This document shows, one piece after another, positions 35,851-46,387 of a stretch of 64,000 nt of DNA. Source of the stretch: Liolophura sinensis (taxonomy: Eukaryota > Mollusca > Polyplacophora > Chitonida > Chitonidae); NCBI RefSeq assembly GCF_032854445.1, contig NC_088301.1, positions 42,889,187 through 42,953,186 on the forward strand, in the 5' to 3' direction. The notes below the pieces were generated by a model that was given only the letters and a program-made list of their open reading frames with translations, searched no databases and was not told where the DNA came from. Position 1 is the first letter of the stretch, and each line of letters starts with the position of its first letter. Both the position numbers and the translations under genes were made by a program.

Positions 35851-36324
35851 CTAAGTCGTTTTTTGTGTTGTAATATACGCGTGTTGTTGGTCGAACATGT
35901 ATGGAGATTTTTAGAGCTGATTCTTTGACGATGTTTCAGTACTTATTTGATTGCCTGTTGTCTTTATGGACACAGCTCGGACACTTTTTACTTATACGGA
36001 CAAAGAGCCATGGTCAAAAAATTTCACATATTGGTACCAACTAAGGTTGCCAAACCCCTTTGTTCGTTTAGTTCAAATTTCAGTATGATAACTCTTGCTT
36101 TTTAGGGGTTGTCAGCCTGAATGAAAGTACCCAATTGATGAAGGTGTCAACCATCATGTATTTGCTGATGCATTATTGACATGATAAACAGTTTGCCATT
36201 TCGTATTCGATTTAGAAGAGGCTAGTAAATCTGTTACTGCACATGTATCTCGTGAAGATCAGGAGCTCAATAAATTAAGCTGCAGATTAAATGATCTGTT
36301 AAGTTTTGCCAACACAATTCCATC

Positions 36325-36376
36325 GACCAAAGGGAAATAATCCATAAGGTAAATCATGGATTATTTCCCTTTGTCC
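36325..36376. repeat. Conserved hairpin, copy 2
   Basis: GACCAAAGGGAAATAATCCA-TAA and TCATGGATTATTTCCCTTTG-TCC flank a GGTAAA loop. Compared with copy 1, a wobble position has become a standard pair while flanking sequence has diverged by roughly a fifth. Confidence 0.8.
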
Positions 36377-36496
36377 ACAAATGTTTCTTTACTGGCGCAG
36401 TGTTGTCAGACATTATACATGACTGTACATCACTTCGCACGTACACTGTAAAAGCTTCAGAAAGTTTGCCCTTCTATGCACCACTGGTTTCTCACA

Positions 36497-36525
36497 GGGT
36501 GGTATAAGTCTCACTTTGTACACAT
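36497..36525. repeat. Single monomer related to the 34-bp array
   Basis: GGGTGGTATAAGTCTCACTT followed by TGTACACATAC corresponds to one array monomer (GGTGGTATAAGCATCACT...). It sits between flanks that match the flanks of the 34-bp array, so it marks the unexpanded state. Confidence 0.6.
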
Positions 36526-36689
36526 ACATGTACTTAGTGAACTCATCTATTCATGTTATGAATGGAAATATCCTGGACATTAAATTCAGATCTGACCTGA
36601 ATATCACTGAAATTTGTTTTACTGCTCATTATTTCCGTGTGCGTGTAGTCCGCCTTATGCCTTAGTCAGCTTTATGCCTTACAGGCCCT

Positions 36690-37095
36690 AGTTTTACTGT
36701 ATGTTATACGTCTTTAATTATATTGTACTCCTGAATAAACAAGGATTCTGCTAGGATTCTGTGGACTAAGCATCCCAGACCTGGTCACTTTGCAATGTTT
36801 TAACGTTATTGTATGTTAAATGTATGTTTTAAGAAAGAGTTTTAGGCAATTCTAGACCACTGACGTTTAATCTTTTGCATTTAACTTAATTGCATTTTTT
36901 TTTTTTTTTACCTAATTCTGCTAAATCTATAATACAAAGTGGCGGGTAAATTGTTAATATTTAAGCATTCATACGAACAGTTAGAATACAATGCTGAGTG
37001 AGGTAAACTGACAAAAGACCGTATTTCACCGGTTTCATTTGTCTGCTATTACACTGTCGTCGGTGTTCTGTCTTTACTCTGTATGATGTAAGTCT
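36690..37095 (+). repeat. Family A, copy 10 (+)
   Basis: GAATAAACAAGGATTCTGCT, GACCTGGTC, TTCTAGACCACTGACG, TTCTGCTAAATC, AAAAGACCGTATTTCACCGG and TTTACTCTGTATGATG. It contains an 11-T run near 36898. Copies 9 and 10 are about 1.2 kb apart as part of a tandem duplication with shared spacer words (ACTTATTTGATTG, GATAACTCTTGCTTT). Confidence 0.7.
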
Positions 37096-37569
37096 TTTAT
37101 TGTATTATAATATACACGTGTTCTCCGTCGACAAGTATTACACATACGGATATTTTTTAGAACTGCTTAAGTGGATTTCAATGGCGATGTATCAATACTT
37201 ATTTGATTGATTGTTGTGTTTACAGGCACAGCTCAAACATTGTTCACTTAACTTGACCAAGGGGCAAGATCCAAAGTTTCGCATAGTGGTACCAACTAAC
37301 GTTACCAAAGCTCTTTGTTTCTTAACTTAGTATATATATTTAGTTTAAGTTTCGATATGATAACTCTTGCTTTATAGGGGTTGTCACCCTTAATAAAAGT
37401 ACCCTATTAATCAAAGTGATAAGTCACATTTTGTCCACCGCCATGTACTTTACCAAAGCGTCGTTCTGTGAAATAGTTTTGTTTTACCGGTGAAAATACT
37501 TCAGACATGAGAAGGAAGACAGTAATTTAACCCTTGAATAAGTATGTTACGAAATACCAGTTAGTCTTT

Positions 37570-38030
37570 GGTTATATTGTATTCCAGCATAAACCAGGAT
37601 TCTGCTGGTGGTCTGAGTATCCCTGGTTCCTTTGCATTGCTTTAATGTTATTGTATGTTTAATGCGATTCCAAAGCAGCATTTTCAATAATTCTGGACCA
37701 CTGACGGCTAATAAACTAAATTAAAGTCTCTGCTTCTTTAATCTGATAAGCGCGGTCCTAGGGGACGTGTAATTTGCTACTACTTAAGCAATTACATGAA
37801 CAGTTAGAATAAAAGCCTAACTGTGTCAATTGCTACACTGCCTTCAATGCTCTGGGTTTACTCTCTGTGTTATAAGTCTCTTGTTATATTTTATTCTGCT
37901 TCTAGACCAGTAGCGTCTAATAAATTGCAATTAACATCACTGCTTTTTTCACCTAAAACTGCTTAAGCTATAATACTAGGGGCGTGTAATAAAACCCTGA
38001 GGTCAATTGACAAGAGGCCGTATTACATAT
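37570..38030 (+). repeat. Family A, copies 11 and 12 (+), back to back
   Basis: Copy 11 runs from CATAAACCAGGATTCTGCTG at 37588 to about 37885. Copy 12 restarts at CTAGACCAGTAGCGTCTAAT (37902) and keeps AATTGCAATTAACATCACTG, AACTGCTTAAGC and CAATTGACAAGAGGCCGTAT. The second is internally shortened. Confidence 0.65.
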
Positions 38031-38309
38031 TAGATGTAGCTTTTGAAATAATTTTTGAAGGACAGGCAACATTTAAATAAGGTGCACATCATCAAAAAAG
38101 CCTTTTAGTGATGAATTTCAAATATGGTGTTCGATATTTTTTTTCAAAGAGTAAAATCGAAATACATTTTTGAAGATATACCTTGGACTTTTTGACGCAG
38201 CTAAACATGTTCTGATAGTTGTATTTCAATACCTTCAACAGGAATATAAATGTAGTATAGTACACCTATGTCTTACATCTATGTGGAATTTGGAGAAAGC
38301 GTATATATC

Positions 38310-38700
38310 AACAGTTTATAGATATTCCAAGGGGTACAAATTGTGCCCCGCTTTTGGCCGACATACCTGTTCTCGTATGAATACGACAATGTGCAGATAC
38401 TGTTATGGAGTAATCCTCACCAAGACTGATCTTTCTCATTCACTAAACGGTATATTGATGATCAACCAGCTTTAAACAATCCATATTTAGGAAAAGTTGT
38501 GAAAGATATTTACGCACATTATCTGTACCTTATTTGTACTTGTACAAAAACTTTACAACAAGGGGGATAGTTTCAATTTTAACATTGTGAATTATCCTTA
38601 CTCGGACAGCAATATATCGAAGGGCCCTTCATATGGCGTGTACATATCTCGCCTTGTAGCATTTGAAAAGATCCCGCGTGTTGTGTGACATCTAGTTTTC
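38310..38700 (+). pseudogene. Broken reverse-transcriptase gene (retroelement relic)
   Basis: Three conserved RT blocks appear in the right order but in three different frames. IPRGTNCAPLLAD at 38324-38362 is the block between motifs A and C. FSYEYDNVQILL follows at 38370, and the catalytic YIDD (motif C) with LNNPYLGKVV lies at 38451-38500. LYNKGDSFNFNIVNYPYS with YGVYISRLV follows at 38551-38664. An in-frame stop lies between the second and third blocks. RTs of this type copy RNA into cDNA during retrotransposition. With at least two frameshifts and a stop it cannot be functional. Clade is not assigned; a Penelope-like affinity is a guess from the motif style. The N-terminal RT and any endonuclease are missing. 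Confidence 0.72.
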
Positions 38701-39139
38701 TTATTTTAGTATTTTGTGCTGTCATATTACGGTACTAGGAGTAAACATTTTGCTATATTACGATACTAGGAATAGAAACGATACTGGTCTTGCACTTCAG
38801 TGGTATTGGCCTCTTCTGCTATATTTGCTGCTAGAAGAAACCATTTTTAAACAGTTGTAGCCATTTGAGATAACTTTATACTGTTGATAACGGGCGACAT
38901 AGAATTTCGAGTAAATGCTATAAAGACCAGTTGAACCAACTTAATAAACAGTGGTTAGTGTTTTACACTATTGTGTACAAGAGACCTTCGAAATAAGTAA
39001 TGAGGTCATAAAATCAGTGAAACCCATCGTTATTTGCTTGAGCAGAAAAATTCTCAGTGAAGATGTCTTCGTGCGCTGTGTTTCCTTTAGAGTCAAGTTC
39101 GTGTCAGTTTCATTTATTATCGGTGTAAGGGAGGAATCC
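38701..39139. other. Intergenic stretch, nothing recognised
   Basis: An 88-codon frame at 38951-39217 runs into a SINE fragment and is not supported as a gene. Confidence 0.4.
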
Positions 39140-39290
39140 AACGACTATTGGCAGGTTGATGGCAGACATTCCCACGTAACACCGGAGAGCAAGCAAGCCA
39201 GCTTGGGCCGTACTTGAACTCTCAGCGACCAACTTGGTGAAAGGCAGTGTGAGCCATTTTGCTGAGCCAGCACGCAACGGAGGCCCCTAG
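39140..39290 (-). mobile_element. SINE fragment, head half
   Basis: On the minus strand: GGGGCCTCCGTTGCGTGCTG, a degenerate B-box region GAGAGTTCAAGTACGG, then CCGGTGTTACGTGGGAATG. The body and tail are missing. The original GCGCGCTAGCGC block is corrupted. Confidence 0.65.
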
Positions 39291-39499
39291 GCTGGATATC
39301 ACCGATAACGTGTGACAATGGATTTGCCAAATATCCCACTGTCATTTCTGATTTGACTTTATGCTGTAAATTTATATTCATTTATTGCATTATTGTTGTT
39401 AATCTTAGATAGATTGATGTTAAAATATCCGATGAGATGAGATTTTATCCACCTTTCATAGAATTTAATTTAATTTAATTTAATGAATAGAATGTAATT

Positions 39500-39645
39500 G
39501 CTACTTACAGTAACAGATGGAATAAAACTCAGGTTAAGTGACAAGAAGTCGTATTTCACCGGTTACGTGTGATATTATTTGCCAAACCTCACACTGATGT
39601 CGCCTCTCCTCTGACTTTACCCCTCATGTCGTGATCATGTATATT
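39500..39645 (+). repeat. Family A, 3' part (+)
   Basis: GAATAAAACTCAGGTTAAGT, GACAAGAAGTCGTATTTCAC, CGGTTACGTGTGA and TGACTTTACCCCTCATGTCG correspond to the right half of family A. Repeat B starts immediately after it. Confidence 0.6.
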
Positions 39646-39649
39646 AAAG

Positions 39650-41078
39650 GACAAGACAGCACCTGGATAAAACATACTTCAATGGAAAACAGCATTCTCA
39701 AGCTTTCTAAAAAGTGTCATACTTATTTTCATGAGATTTCACCGAGTAAAAAGCGTCAGTACTGCACAAATGGCTGGTCTGAATCGAGGCTCACATCTTG
39801 AGAATTTTATCCCATCAAACACCTTGCTATCAGATTGCGCAGCCTAAGCTGTGACGTAGCCTTTACCCATTCACTCCAGGAAGTGACATATGATAACACA
39901 GAACTGTTGCATAAGACATAATTTTGAGATCGTTTGCAACGATTTAGTTACGTATTGTCGTGGGACCATTTTTGACAGCGTTGTGACACAGGTCTGTATC
40001 ATTTATGGACCACCACAAATGTAAAATTAGTTGATGTACAAGTCATGTAACATTCAACGACGGCATCACAAATTATGTCGGACTGTAGCATTCCGTCTTG
40101 TCCCAAACCGCATACATCTCCTCACTAGACCCTTGGCCTACGTAGACACGTTCTTCAAATTATACAAATACATTTTTTGTCGTTCATTTTACCGTTTAGT
40201 CAGCAGTTTCTAAATAACAAATATCAGTCAGTGAAAACTTCACTAGGGATGCCGAAGCCTGACGGGAATGAGAAGATGTCATATCACCGGACAATGCTTA
40301 AAATGAATTAAATCTGATGATAACATTTTTTTCTCTAAGTTTATGAGAATTGATGAATTTAAATTTTGCTCCTTTGTCTTACTTGCATACAAGGGATGAT
40401 TCATTCGTTTTGGTTTTTTTTATAAAATACGCTGTGTTCAAGCCGAGGTGCTTTCTCTGATGTCCGCGATAACTAGGTCAGCACTGCTCTCATTTTAAAA
40501 GCCACAATCACAAACTGAAGGAAAAAAATTCAGCGATAGTCGATTGCCTAGATCGGCCTAGGGTGCTTCGATCTATTTCCATATGTTTCAGAATTGAGCA
40601 TGAGTCTACATGTGTTGTAAAACAATCCTGTTGTCATTTTGTAAATATATTTAATAGGGGTCGAAATCACCACCCGAAATCCTTCCGTAGGCTTCGACCT
40701 GAACCAGGAATACCCCGGCCGTGCCTCTGTAGGCTACCTAAACTGTAAATGATATAGCAGACTTAGTGTATCAACAGTTCAATTTCCGAGAAAGCTGTTT
40801 ATCATTTGGGCCTTCACCACCAAAGTCCACAACTTTATCTGCCATAAGCTACTGCTTTGACTGTAATACGGTAAATAACTTCGACGTTAGAGAGTTAGAG
40901 TAAACGTGACGTCAGCTTGCTGTGGATAATGGAGACGCGCTGACACGACGAAGTTTCACTAAACTTTTACTGGACTGAAAAAAATCTTTAAAAATATTGA
41001 ATGCCGATTTAAGATATTTTGAATGGTAGTCTTACAGTGGGCATAAAAATTGGCGAGGTTCTGTCTTTCACTTAAAAG
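39650..41078 (+). repeat. Dispersed repeat B, copy 2
   Basis: Collinear with 14690-16435. At 40490-40510 it shows the uninterrupted version of the SINE target (CTCATTTTAAAAGCCACAAT). A TGACGTCA palindrome lies at 40907-40914, matching the one at 16258 in copy 1. No shared reading frame. Its right end coincides with a separate SINE insertion. Confidence 0.75.
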
Positions 41079-41084
41079 GAATTG

Positions 41085-41355
41085 AGGGGCCTCCGTGGCT
41101 CAGTCGATTAGCGCGCTAGCGCAGCGTAATGACCCAGGAGCGTCTCACCAATGCGGTCGCTGTGAGTTCAAGTCCAGCTCATGCTGGCTTCCTCTCCGGC
41201 CGTAAGTGGAAAGATCTACAGCAACCTGCGGATGGTCGTGGGTTTCCCCCGGGCTGTGCCCGGTTTCCACCCACCATAATGCTGGCCGCCGTCGTATAAG
41301 TGAAATATTCTTGGGTACAGCGTAAAACACAAATCAAATAAATAAATAAATAATT
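41085..41355 (+). mobile_element. Full-length tRNA-derived SINE
   Basis: The most complete SINE in the window. Head: GGGGCCTCCGTGGCTCAGTC (A box), GCGCGCTAGCGCAGCG, GTGAGTTCAAGTCCAGC (B box). Body: CTGCGGATGGTCGTGGGTTT, CCCACCATAATGCTGG, CCGCCGTCGTATAAGTGAAA. Tail: CAGCGTAAAACACAAATC and (AAAT)n. A 10-bp duplication AAAGGAATTG flanks it (41075-41084 and 41356-41365). RNA polymerase III transcription from the A and B boxes is the known mode for such elements. Confidence 0.92.
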
Positions 41356-41365
41356 AAAGGAATTG

Positions 41366-42487
41366 TGTTGGCATGGTGTGAGTGCATGAAGAGTTTTAAT
41401 CAAGAGTGGCTGGTTCATATCTCAGTTTAGAGTTCAACATAAATGGCGAGACCTATTATTAAGAAACGTGACTCCTAACACCGAACACATTAGGCGTGGG
41501 TTCAATACCGGCTTTTGTATTTTTGAATTGTATTTCACCCGCTTTCACGGTTCATTGGGCCATTGGAGACAATAAGCAGTCGTCAACGCTCGTATGGTGG
41601 CGTTTGCGGAGTGAAAGTTTTCGAGTATGGCATTCCACAAGAATCAATCAGTGGTTCTGTGTAATAGTGTTCAATATTTAGGAGTAAAGTCCACACCTAT
41701 AAATAGTCAGATTTTCCTGACAAAGTGATATAAAAGATTTACAGCACATAGAGGGTAAAACCAGAGTAGCAAGGACAGTGAGATAGTTGGCAAATGGTCA
41801 TACGTAAGAGGTGAAATGCGCTCTCTTGTGAGTTTACCTTATTTGACGAAATGATGTATTTCTAAAAAAATATGAAATATACAAAAAATACATTTTCTCT
41901 TGGATGGTACTTTTACCTGCATAGTTACTGAGAGCTCGCAGAATTAGTTGTAATAAGACCTTATGCACCTTAATAGCTCGAGGAAATACCAATTAGGGTG
42001 AGTGCCGAATGGCATGACACCCCATTGATTGGTAGAATTATAGATGAGTTGTGTATTACCCGAACAGAGCTTATGGCTGCCAGGACGAGTCTGAACGAAA
42101 GCTTATTGGGGGCAGGAAGAGCGCTTCAGATCCGAACCTTCCCAGTGTAACCAGAATTAATCTCGAAATGTCGAAAGTGTGGATAATTGTATAGGTGTGT
42201 GAGGATTGGAACACACAGGACTCCTTTGGGAAGTTACTTACACGCTTTAGTACCTAAGGAAAGCGTGGGCTATAGTTTTACCATATAATTCTGAAGTGCG
42301 AAAGAGGTCGATTGGATCTATATCTAGTTGCAATGGTTTGGTGGTACGAATTTAATCTCCATATGCCACCTGACTCTTGTGTACAAGGTGAGTATGCTAC
42401 AAATGTAGTATATGAGATACACTGCCAAACAGCACCACCTGATTGCTGCAAGAATTTATTCAAAAAATGCATAATTTCTGTTTGCAG
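41366..42487. other. Upstream region of the GRDP-like gene
   Basis: An eroded inverted family A piece lies at 41740-41840 (AGATAGTTGGCAAATGGTCA, GAGTTTACCTTATTTGA). A non-coding first exon of the gene at 42493 is expected here because that exon begins with a splice acceptor, but neither its donor nor the promoter could be placed. Confidence 0.4.
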
Positions 42488-43234
42488 GTGAAATGGAGAA
42501 AAGTACGGAGACAGATGAGTTAACCATTTCAGTCGACCTTAATCTTGCCACCGATGAGCATCTGAATTTGTTGGAAAAGGTCGAAGATAGCCATGAATTG
42601 TACGAAGGTAGAGTTCTTCGCGAGGCAATAAGAAGATACGTGAATCTCTGGCTACCTTTGTTGGCGAAATATGGGGAGAATGAGAAGCTGTTGCCTCCTA
42701 TAGATGTACAGTGGGTTTGGTATTGCCACGCTCTCTCACCGGTACAGTATGCCCAAGACGTCAAGAGGCTAGAGGGTAAGGATATACCCCACGTACTGCT
42801 GTCCAAAAGTGAGCGTTCCAGATCCAGGTACCGAGCCAAGTCACACTGTGAGAAACTGTTCCCCGAAGAGCCGTTTGAAATTACAAACGAAAATAATGCT
42901 GCTGATCCAGAAACACCCGAAGCAAGAATGGAGTTATCCACAAGATTAGAAAACTATGTTTTCAAGGAAAGGCATTTCTATTATCAGGTCAGTCTTCCAC
43001 ACTTCAGAAAGGAGAAGTTTATCTCAACGGCAATTAAACGCTATAAAAGATTTTTATGTCTTGTTAAGAACTTAAGACAGAAGATGGATGTTTCCAGTGA
43101 CGTTGAGTTGATATGGCGTTGTCACATTCTGCACTCTAAAAGCTACACGGATGATTGCATGAAGTGGTTTGGATTTGTTTTAAATCACAATTCTTCAGAT
43201 CTGAAACCTTTTGACTTCTTTCGAGTCTAACCAA
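42488..43234 (+). CDS. GRDP-like (DUF1399) gene, first coding exon
   Basis: A splice acceptor (TTTCTGTTTGCAG|GTGAA) ends at 42487 and the ATG at 42493 opens a 245-codon frame closing at 43230. Two repeats typical of the glycine-rich-domain-protein-like (DUF1399/GRDP) family are visible. Residues 68-89 contain PPIDVQWVWYCHALSPVQYA. Residues 202-221 contain SDVELIWRCHILHSKSYTDD. Both share the W-CH-L-x3-Y-x2-D pattern. Function in animals is poorly known, and the protein is predicted soluble. A strong donor (CCAAG|GTGAGA) lies at 43234/43235, just past the stop, so the last few codons appear out of frame with the next exon. Either the gene is frame-disrupted here or the sequence has an indel. 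The reading as an intact short protein cannot be excluded. Confidence 0.75.
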
Positions 43235-43294
43235 GGTGAGAAAGACGAGAGCCACAAAAGTATTACACCGGAATAGCGAATGGTTTGCTTGTAG

Positions 43295-43923
43295 GACATT
43301 TAAAACGGCGTGGAGAATCTCCCAGATTTCACTTGTCCGATCTATCAGATGACGAAAAGATGTGCATGTCTGCTAAAACATGCCAGCTGGCAATTGAACA
43401 AATTTATGTGGAAGGTTACAAATGGAAACAGAGCGTCTAAACTGAGTACCGAGGTGTATCTCTCTGGAGCTAATGATCATAGTTCTAAGTGCCTTGCGGA
43501 ATTCCAGGGTTGTCATTACGACCCAGAACAGAAAAAGCCGATAAAATTTGCCGTCGATCCTCAGAGATATAGCTCAGTCACATTTGTGCTTACAAAGCAG
43601 TCGGGATCAAAGTTGAAAGGCCACAAAGCTGCGCAAGGTTCTCACACATTCGACCTCATACCTTTAATCGAAACTTGTCCAAACGCAGGGACAACATTTT
43701 CAGATACGGGTACTTTTACCATGAAGGATCACCTGATGAAAATATCAGCGCGAGGGAGGATAACACCTACAGATCGGGGTCCAATACAACTTTCACATAT
43801 TCCATGTGCCAATGATGAGTATGTGTTTGTGAATGACCCAGTCTTAAAGACTACCTTGTTACGAACGGGTCTGTCCCCAGCAGAACTGGAAAACATAGGC
43901 GACGTACTTGTGTCCACACACAG
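43295..43923 (+). pseudogene. GRDP-like gene, second coding exon, frameshifted
   Basis: An acceptor (GGTTTGCTTGTAG) ends at 43294 and a consensus donor (CACAG|GTAAGT) follows 43923. The proposed intron before it is only 60 bp. From 43297 one frame gives GHLKRRGESPRF and LSDDEKMCMSAKTCQLAIEQ, then stops at 43440. The adjacent frame (43310 onward) carries the continuation, including KLSTEVYLSGANDHSSKC, LAEFQGCHYDPE and FDLIPLIETCPN, up to the donor. The join falls around 43420-43440. The second part is beta-rich and resembles the region after DUF1399 in animal GRDP-like proteins, perhaps C2-like. No following exon was located. A pseudogene or a base-call error would both explain the frame change. 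Confidence 0.6.
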
Positions 43924-44209
43924 GTAAGTTAATTCCTTCAGATGTTTTTGAATCTATGCCAAAAATTCAAAAGCTTAATGGGGATGAAAAATATATACAT
44001 TTCAAAGTGGTAAATGTGTTAGTTTATAGAAATAATTGACCACAGTTACTGTAAATCCCAGTTGGTTTACAGTGGATGTCCGACTTACCTAGGCCAAAAA
44101 TATACTACTTCCGAACTACATTTTAACTCCGTGCACAATGTGCACCAGTGTGAATAAACTTTGTTGTGCCCACTGGCGATAAATTACAGACTAAACATAA
44201 ATGTTAAAG
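43924..44209. other. Putative intron or 3' flank, nothing recognised
   Basis: Follows the donor at 43924. AT-rich, no acceptor with an attached coding frame was found. Confidence 0.4.
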
Positions 44210-44465
44210 ATGTCTTTCAGCATAGAGTGTAAAACCAGACGACATGCATTGTGATAGCTGGCAAATGATTACAAGTAATACAAGTAATAGAAATACTGAG
44301 TTGTGTTTTTACTAACTGTTCATGTAAATCCATAAATAGTAGTGAATTACACGCCCCGTCAATCATTTCTTGAGCAGAATGAGCACGAAAAGGGCTGCAG
44401 GGATGTTATTTGCAATTATTACACCTCACTGAATGACTCAAAATGCTGTGTTGTGATCAGTGGTT
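44210..44465 (-). repeat. Family A, inverted copy
   Basis: GTGATAGCTGGCAAATGATT, ACTAACTGTTCATGTAAATC, AATTACACGCCCC, TTCTTGAGCAGAATGAG and GGATGTTATTTGCAATTATT in inverted order. Confidence 0.65.
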
Positions 44466-45284
44466 CTTGATCACTTCTCGCACGACGGACAATAACCAAA
44501 TGCTCTTCAGTCCAACAAAGCCCCATAAGTGTATTGCTTGCACGACTGATTCATATCAGTGTTATGACTCGTCCATGCTCTTTAAAAAAAAATCACCATC
44601 TAATGAAAACACACTTGAGTATGAATTAGCACATCAACCAGTGTACTTTTTACTTTTGCGCCATTCCTGAGCCTTCGCTTCATGTCGATTTGGATCATAT
44701 AGTATGTTTGTATGTCCTATATATATTTTGATTTAATTGATTGATTTTCATCCCCATACTTTAAAGAATTTCACTCTAACAGACTTATAAGACGGTGCTC
44801 AGGTGTGACAGTATGCATGTTGATGAGTAGAAGATTAGCTCAGGTTGTTGTGCCGAGAATTCCGTGACTAATACCGGACAAAAGAACGTAGAAATATGGC
44901 ATAATTCAGGGGGCGATTAAGCCATTTCTGACTTTAATTAAAATTTAAAATGCAACCTAAAAGCTTTTTTTTTGCCTTTAAAAAATTAAAATTGTGTCTA
45001 CCTTATAAATATGATCTCAAGATAAATGTGTCTAAATTTCAACTTCCAGTACCAAAAACTGAGCACTGTGAAGAGGCTTTAAATGTTGTCTTATGTCACA
45101 AACCGATGCCGAACCATTTAGAGCTGGCATTTAGATACCAGTTTTACTAACACCGCTGCGTTTATAGGAATATTCACAATATATACGACGTTTTGGTCGT
45201 TTACGCGGTCTAATATTCGTTGAAGACTACTCGTTATACCAAAAAAAAAAGGAATCCGGCTTCCGATACCAGTACAAAAAAACT
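44466..45284. other. Intergenic stretch with one unexplained small ORF
   Basis: The plus frame at 44950-45150 (66 codons, ATG start) contains SKFQLPVPKTEHCEEALNVV and PMPNHLELAF, a composition more protein-like than its surroundings. No acceptor or family could be identified. It may be an exon scrap. Confidence 0.3.
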
Positions 45285-45345
45285 GGCCGCCGTATTGTAA
45301 GTAAAAATTTTTGAGTACGGCCTTAAACAAGTCAAATTAAAAGTC
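45285..45345 (+). mobile_element. SINE tail fragment
   Basis: CTGGCCGCCGTATTGTAAGT, TTTTTGAGTACGGCCTTAAA and CAAGTCAAATTAAAA match the last 60 bp of the SINE at 41085-41355. Confidence 0.6.
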
Positions 45346-45466
45346 AGTCAAACCTTCTGACATTTTCAATTCATTAGCTTTCGTTCAAAAGAAATCAGTG
45401 ATAGGGAGATTGTAATGCTAAACTCTGTTAATAAAAAGCCACTCTTCTATGCTGTTGATTTCTTAA

Positions 45467-46369
45467 TTACCTTTTTTGGTGTGACATATTCTGCGCTTTA
45501 TCAGACTTGATTGTCACCGCCACGCATAGCACCCGAAATGAACAGTTATCTGTTACNNNNNNNNNNNNNNNNNNNNNNNNNNNNNNNNNNNNNNNNNNNN
45601 NNNNNNNNNNNNNNNNNNNNNNNNNNNNNNNNNNNNNNNNNNNNNNNNNNNNNNNNNNNNNNNNNNNNNNNNNNNNNNNNNNNNNNNNNNNNNNNNNNNN
45701 NNNNNNNNNNNNNNNNNNNNNNNNNNNNNNNNNNNNNNNNNNNNNNNNNNNNNNNNCTGAAGTGTTGCCTGTGACGAAGTCTATTCTTGTTCCCTCACCG
45801 TCGTTTAGGAAGACTAGGTTGTGTTCTTCTAACCATGCTTGTACTGTGTTGCCACGATCGTCACTGTGTTTACACTTTGCATCCCATAAAGGGTTATGGC
45901 TATTGAAATCGCCGCAGATAATAGCACTTGGGCTGAACATGGAAATAATATTGTCCAGTTCTGTTTTGGATATTTTCCTCATACTTCCGGGAGAGTATAT
46001 GTTTATAATGTGGATTGGTTTATTTTCGTGGTAAATTTGAATAGCTTGCCATTCAAGTAAGTCATTTACGTTATTCGAGCCCATATACAGGTGTATGATG
46101 TTTTCCTTGACAAGGATAAGATTTCCACCCAGACGGTCTTGCAACCTATCACATCGGTATGCTTTATAGCCGGGGATATTGAATTTGTTGTTGGGGTTGT
46201 TTCCTGGTTTGAGGAAGGTTTCCTGAATACAAATAACCTCGGGGTTAGTTTCAGAGGTAAGTACTTTAAGGTTGTCTCCGTTTATTTGAATGCCGCGGGC
46301 ATTCCATTGTAGGATTTTGATGTGATTTTGATTGAATTTATTGATAGAAATTTGGAGCCATACGGTTGA
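45467..46369 (-). CDS. LINE ORF2, apurinic-type endonuclease domain, interrupted by gap
   Basis: The frame is open on the minus strand from 46369 (just after a TGA) down to the N-gap at 45756. Endonuclease/exonuclease/phosphatase motifs appear in order: QWNARG at 46309-46292 (catalytic Asn), VICIQETFLKPG near 46240 (catalytic Glu), GDFNSHNPLWD near 45914-45882 (Asp, Asn) and TRIDFVTG near the gap. This domain nicks target DNA for target-primed reverse transcription. No in-frame ATG precedes the first motif, so translation would need reinitiation after ORF1 or an altered start. Beyond the gap only 29 codons remain, with no match to the domain end, and no reverse transcriptase follows. The copy is therefore probably truncated or mis-joined at the gap. 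Confidence 0.82.
   Translation of the reverse strand, partial: STVWLQISINKFNQNHIKILQWNARGIQINGDNLKVLTSETNPEVICIQETFLKPGNNPNNKFNIPGYKAYRCDRLQDRLGGNLILVKENIIHLYMGSNNVNDLLEWQAIQIYHENKPIHIINIYSPGSMRKISKTELDNIISMFSPSAIICGDFNSHNPLWDAKCKHSDDRGNTVQAWLEEHNLVFLNDGEGTRIDFVTGNTSXXXXXXXXXXXXXXXXXXXXXXXXXXXXXXXXXXXXXXXXXXXXXXXXXXXXXXXXXXXXXXXXXXXVTDNCSFRVLCVAVTIKSDKAQNMSHQKR
45557..45756. other. Assembly gap, 200 N
   Basis: Exactly 200 N, a round number suggesting a gap of unknown true length. It lies inside LINE ORF2. Confidence 0.99.
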
Positions 46370-46387
46370 TCATTGTTGGGGCTGTAA

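Noticed and set aside
38170-38475. 101-codon frame as a host gene
   Set aside because: The RT blocks at 38324-38462 lie in other frames and fit much better. This frame is a by-product.
42456-42941. 161-codon minus-strand frame
   Set aside because: It is the antisense shadow of the GRDP-like exon, which has clear family motifs on the plus strand.
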